Notes under the pieces: generated by a model | Databases searched by the model: none | The model's input: only the letters and a program-made list of their open reading frames with translations | What the model was told of the DNA's origin: nothing | Made by a program: the position numbers and the translations under genes | Origin: an uncultured Anaerofilum sp. | GTDB taxonomy: Bacteria; Bacillota; Clostridia; Oscillospirales; Ruminococcaceae | Assembly (NCBI GenBank): GCA_944385945.1 | Contig: CALWZD010000055.1 | Coordinates: 1 to 35,549 of the forward strand | Length of the DNA: 35,549 bases | Direction: 5' to 3' | Shown: one piece after another, positions 32,748 to 35,549 of the stretch | How the letters are laid out: each line of letters opens with the position of its first letter | How positions within the stretch are numbered: position 1 is the first letter of the stretch

Positions 32748-33602
32748 TTATAATGCGGTCAGTCGGTCTTTTAAATGTCCAAGTGCGTTTTTCCACAGGG
32801 AGGTGTGTTGTACAGAGAGGTACAACACAAAAGCCAACAGTGCGCCTACAATGGTATCGGAGAAAAAGTGACGTCCAATTACCACACGGGAAATCCCCAT
32901 CAGGCAAATGTACAAAGTGCAAAAAACACCGCACACCCAACCGTGACGCTTTACCATCGGAAAAATATCCGCTGCCAGTAAAAGCAGCAACACCCCAGCT
33001 GCAGCTGCGGTATGGCCACTGGGAAAACTGGAGCCTCCATTGCCAAAAGGTAAGTACCACGGTGTGAACTGCTCGGAAAGCGTGCCGGCAGCGAGCATTT
33101 CGTCAAAGCGGGAGCGATTCCAAATCATCTTGACGACGTTGGTCACCAAATTGACCAACAGCATCATAAAAAATCCGCTGCAACACAGCAAACTCAAACG
33201 CATGGTAGTTCTTCTGTCCGGAATGCCGGCGAACAAAACAGAACAAACAAAAGTGACCGCAACAAAGGCGATCTCGACCCAAAGGGGGACTTGTGCGACC
33301 CATCCACGATTTTGCAGGTAGGAAAAGGTGGGCAACCACATGGCGCAAGCACTGCCTAAAGCAATCAGAGTTCCCCAAACGGAATGACCGTTTCGGCGAA
33401 GAAGGAATCCGCCCCATAACAGTCCCGGCAGATAAAGCACCCACCAGCCGAATGCTTCCATAAAAATCGCAAACCCCGAGTTAGGGGAATACAAGGTTTG
33501 ATTTATCGTCAGATCATATCGGGCGCAAATCCCCAGAAGTACGACCGCTGCAACCACTAGCAATGCGATAGCGATCTTGCGCACAAAATTTGTTTGCTGC
33601 AT
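32748..33602 (-). CDS. PAP2-family membrane phosphatase
   Basis: 284 residues from ATG 33602, with AAAGGA 12 bases upstream. Six or so membrane helices are spread along the chain. The three PAP2 active-site motifs are visible: KMIWNRSRF (Lys158, Arg165; the usual Pro after Arg is replaced), SSFPSGHTAA (PSGH at 194-197) and SRVVIGRHFFSD (Arg239, His245, Asp249). This class removes phosphate from lipid phosphates such as undecaprenyl-pyrophosphate or phosphatidic acid at the outer face of the membrane. It is divergent from the aldo/keto reductase gene and has its own promoter. Substrate is uncertain. Confidence 0.9.
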   Translation of the reverse strand: MQQTNFVRKIAIALLVVAAVVLLGICARYDLTINQTLYSPNSGFAIFMEAFGWWVLYLPGLLWGGFLLRRNGHSVWGTLIALGSACAMWLPTFSYLQNRGWVAQVPLWVEIAFVAVTFVCSVLFAGIPDRRTTMRLSLLCCSGFFMMLLVNLVTNVVKMIWNRSRFDEMLAAGTLSEQFTPWYLPFGNGGSSFPSGHTAAAAGVLLLLLAADIFPMVKRHGWVCGVFCTLYICLMGISRVVIGRHFFSDTIVGALLAFVLYLSVQHTSLWKNALGHLKDRLTAL

Positions 33603-33662
33603 CAATGAAACAAGTCCTTTCAATTTTATGGTCAACCACGGCAAATGCCGAATAACTTTATC

Positions 33663-33707
33663 ATTGTATCATACCTTATTGAAAACTGTAAAGGGGAGAA
33701 GTATAAT
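33663..33707. promoter_or_regulatory. Overlapping divergent promoters of PAP2 and aldo/keto reductase genes
   Basis: Rightward: TTGAAA (33679-33684), 17 bases, TATAAT (33702-33707). Leftward: TTACAG (33691-33686), 17 bases, TACAAT (33668-33663). The two -35 regions lie about one helical turn apart, so the polymerases would compete. Confidence 0.7.
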
Positions 33708-33776
33708 AAAAAAGAACATCACAAAAGATAAAATTTATGAAATGAATGGAAACAAGCAAAGAAAAGAGGAGAAAAA

Positions 33777-34784
33777 ATGGAATATAGAGAATTGGGAAAA
33801 ACAGGATTGAAAATTGCAAGGGTCGGTTTTGGCGGAATCCCCATCCAGCGAATCGACGTGGAAAAAACACGTGCTTTGATGCAGGAAATGGTAAAAAAGG
33901 GGGTCAACTACATCGACACAGCCCGTGGATATACCGTCAGCGAGCAGTATCTGGGCGAAGCGTTAAAAGGTATTCGGCATCATTTTGTGCTTGCCACAAA
34001 ATCTATGAGCCGTGATAAAGAGGGGATGCTGCGGGACATCGACACGAGCCTTGCCAATTTGCAAACCGATTTTATCGAGCTATATCAGTTGCACAACCCC
34101 AAGCTGGAAGAATTGGAGCGCATTTATGCCCCTGACGGTGCGATGCAGGCACTGATACAGGCAAAACAAGAGGGGAAAATCGGGCATATCGGCATCACGG
34201 CGCATTCTCTCGCCGTATTTGAAAAAGCGTTGGAGCTTGAAGAAATCGAAACCATCATGTTCCCTTATAATATTGTAGAAAATCAGGGTGAAGAACTGAT
34301 CGCCCGTTGCAAAGAAAAAAATATCGGCTTTATCTGCATGAAGCCATTGGCAGGCGGTGCCATCGAAGACGGTCGGCTGGCGATGCGCTATATCCTGCAA
34401 AACGATGCAGTAACCGTTGTCATTCCCGGAATGGCAGAACTTGCAGAATTGGAACAGAACGTACAGGCAGCCGAGGAACCCTCGAAACTGACTGAGAAAG
34501 AAGTAGACGCTATCCAACAGGTAAGACAACAGTTGGGGCAAAATTTCTGCCGTCGTTGCAATTATTGCGCACCCTGTACAGTAGGCATCAATATCCCGTC
34601 TGTATTTTTGTTTGAGGGGTACCTCAATCGCTATGGATTGGAAAAATGGGCAAAAGAGCGTTACGCTACTTTGTCGGTGAAAGCAAGTGCGTGTGTGCAA
34701 TGTGGCGTATGTGAAACTCGCTGCCCATATGAACTGCCTATTCGGAATATGTTGAAACAGGCAGCCGAAGCGTTTGGCGAATAA
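33777..34784 (+). CDS. Aldo/keto reductase with C-terminal 4Fe-4S domain
   Basis: 335 residues, with GAGGAG upstream. The aldo/keto reductase barrel carries the catalytic set Asp47, Tyr52 (YIDTARGY), Lys75 (ATKSM) and His106 (LYQLHNP). NADPH-site elements ICMKPLAGG and a VVIPGM stretch follow. After about residue 260 comes a ferredoxin-like part with two cysteine clusters: CRRCNYCAPC (CxxCxxCxxC) and CVQCGVCETRCPY (CxxCxxCxxxCP). Together these fit two clusters or one cluster plus structural Cys, typical of the Fe-S AKR family common in anaerobes. It likely reduces an aldehyde or ketone with reduced ferredoxin or NADPH. The next gene is 29 bases downstream and probably in the same transcript. 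Confidence 0.93.
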   Translation: MEYRELGKTGLKIARVGFGGIPIQRIDVEKTRALMQEMVKKGVNYIDTARGYTVSEQYLGEALKGIRHHFVLATKSMSRDKEGMLRDIDTSLANLQTDFIELYQLHNPKLEELERIYAPDGAMQALIQAKQEGKIGHIGITAHSLAVFEKALELEEIETIMFPYNIVENQGEELIARCKEKNIGFICMKPLAGGAIEDGRLAMRYILQNDAVTVVIPGMAELAELEQNVQAAEEPSKLTEKEVDAIQQVRQQLGQNFCRRCNYCAPCTVGINIPSVFLFEGYLNRYGLEKWAKERYATLSVKASACVQCGVCETRCPYELPIRNMLKQAAEAFGE

Positions 34785-34813
34785 GCCATCCACTATATTC
34801 GAGGGGGAAAATC

Positions 34814-35479
34814 ATGGCACCTGTTTTACCGAATCTGCCAAAACAGTTGGTAGAAGATGTTTGCTTGGAAGAAGTTTTATCGGATGCGCTGGAAAACGAT
34901 GAAACCTTGACAGGGCTGCACTTGCAGGGAGAGCGTTGGGTAGCCGAACCGATGAAAAAAGTGTGCTTTTCCAAAGCGGTGCTTACCGGGTGCCGCTTTT
35001 TGGAATGCCATATGGAACGGGCAGAATTTGTGGATGTTCGATTTGATCGGTGCGACTTTTCTTCCTCGTTTTTGCAGGGAAGCTATTTTTCACGCTGTCA
35101 CTTTGTTGGATGTAAGGGCATCGGGACACAGATGCAGGATGCAGTTTTTCGCAATGTTCGCATGGAAGACTGTAATTTCGAACTTGCAGCTTTTGACGAT
35201 GCCCTATTTTATCAATCCCAATTTTCAAACAGTCGATTTGCACAGGCATGGTTTTTGCAGTGCAGCATAAAAGGGCTGTTGTTGGAAAAATGTGATTTTA
35301 CAAAGGCAAGCTTTTTTCATACGGCACTGAAAGGGGTCGATTTCACGCAATGCGAATTGCAGGGGATTTCGGTGGCGATAGAAGATTTGAAAGGAATAAT
35401 CGTAAACCAATATCAGGCAGCACAGCTGGCAAAATTGCTGGATGTTTGCATAAAAGAGGACTGGAATGATATAAAATAG
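34814..35479 (+). CDS. Pentapeptide-repeat protein
   Basis: 221 residues, with GAGGGGGA upstream. Residues about 35-185 consist of repeated A/C(D/N)(L/F)xx units: CFSKA, CRFLE, AEFVD, CDFSS, CHFVG, CNFEL, CDFTK, VDFTQ and so on. These form a right-handed quadrilateral helix. It has an unusual number of Cys at the inward or corner positions (about a dozen). Pentapeptide proteins can bind DNA gyrase (Qnr-like) or be structural; this one has no other domain, so function is open. It follows the aldo/keto reductase gene with 29 bases between and no promoter. Not a Qnr by any feature I can name. Confidence 0.85.
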   Translation: MAPVLPNLPKQLVEDVCLEEVLSDALENDETLTGLHLQGERWVAEPMKKVCFSKAVLTGCRFLECHMERAEFVDVRFDRCDFSSSFLQGSYFSRCHFVGCKGIGTQMQDAVFRNVRMEDCNFELAAFDDALFYQSQFSNSRFAQAWFLQCSIKGLLLEKCDFTKASFFHTALKGVDFTQCELQGISVAIEDLKGIIVNQYQAAQLAKLLDVCIKEDWNDIK

Positions 35480-35549
35480 AACGTTGTTTCGAATAAAAAA
35501 TATACTTGCTGAAAAAATATAAAAAAATTCAAAAAAACACTTGCATTTT
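35480..35549 (+). other. AT-rich tail of the window, probably a promoter region
   Basis: No gene can be read. The last bases include a TTGCAT just before the edge, which could be a -35 element whose -10 lies outside. No terminator hairpin was seen after the pentapeptide gene. Confidence 0.25.

Noticed and set aside
33577-33810. Small 77-codon open frame in the PAP2/reductase intergenic region
   Set aside because: It spans both divergent promoters and the reductase ribosome site and has a lysine/asparagine-rich translation typical of AT-rich non-coding DNA.

Overview
The window looks like a chromosomal piece of a gut-type Clostridia bacterium, probably Oscillospirales/Ruminococcaceae. This is an inference from moderate GC, AGGAGG-type ribosome sites, CUT1 sugar importers without their own ATPase, a YesM/YesN-type two-component pair and a GC-rich intergenic repeat of a kind common in these genomes. 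No species can be named from the sequence alone. No tRNA, rRNA, phage or CRISPR was seen.

Bases 1-24275 form a long carbohydrate-utilisation region. Block A (1-7662, +) holds the 3' end of a GH105-like unsaturated rhamnogalacturonyl hydrolase, a CE12-like acetylesterase with an SLH-like tail, a GH112 phosphorylase, a CE2-like esterase and a GH35 beta-galactosidase. Block B (7729-10601, +) has its own promoter and a structured leader, followed by a phosphohexomutase and mannose-6-phosphate isomerase. Block C (10665-14116, -) is a YesM-like sensor kinase and a YesN-like AraC-type regulator, divergent from block D. Block D (14485-21228, +) is an ABC sugar importer (lipoprotein plus two permeases), a tiny NifU-like protein and a GH38 alpha-mannosidase. 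Block E (21327-24275, +) has its own promoter and terminator and pairs a large unrecognised protein with a KdgF-like cupin.

None of the enzymes has a visible signal peptide, so the picture is import of oligosaccharides followed by breakdown in the cytoplasm. The GH105, CE12 and KdgF functions point to pectin (rhamnogalacturonan I). In that setting the GH112 enzyme is more likely a galactosyl-rhamnose phosphorylase than a lacto-N-biose phosphorylase, and GH35 would trim galactose. The mutase and isomerase feed the released sugars into glycolysis. GH38 and ManA suggest mannosides are used too. The most interesting gene is the unrecognised protein at 21422-23851. Its context and apparent layout (beta region, helical toroid-like region, beta region) suggest a new oligo-uronide lyase or glycosidase.

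Bases 24277-35549 are ordinary accessory and housekeeping genes: cardiolipin synthase, a repeat island between two copies of one terminator, a MarR-controlled heterodimeric ABC exporter with asymmetric ATP sites, a D-2-hydroxyacid dehydrogenase, a small membrane-anchored protein of unknown function, a PAP2 phosphatase, a 4Fe-4S aldo/keto reductase and a pentapeptide-repeat protein.
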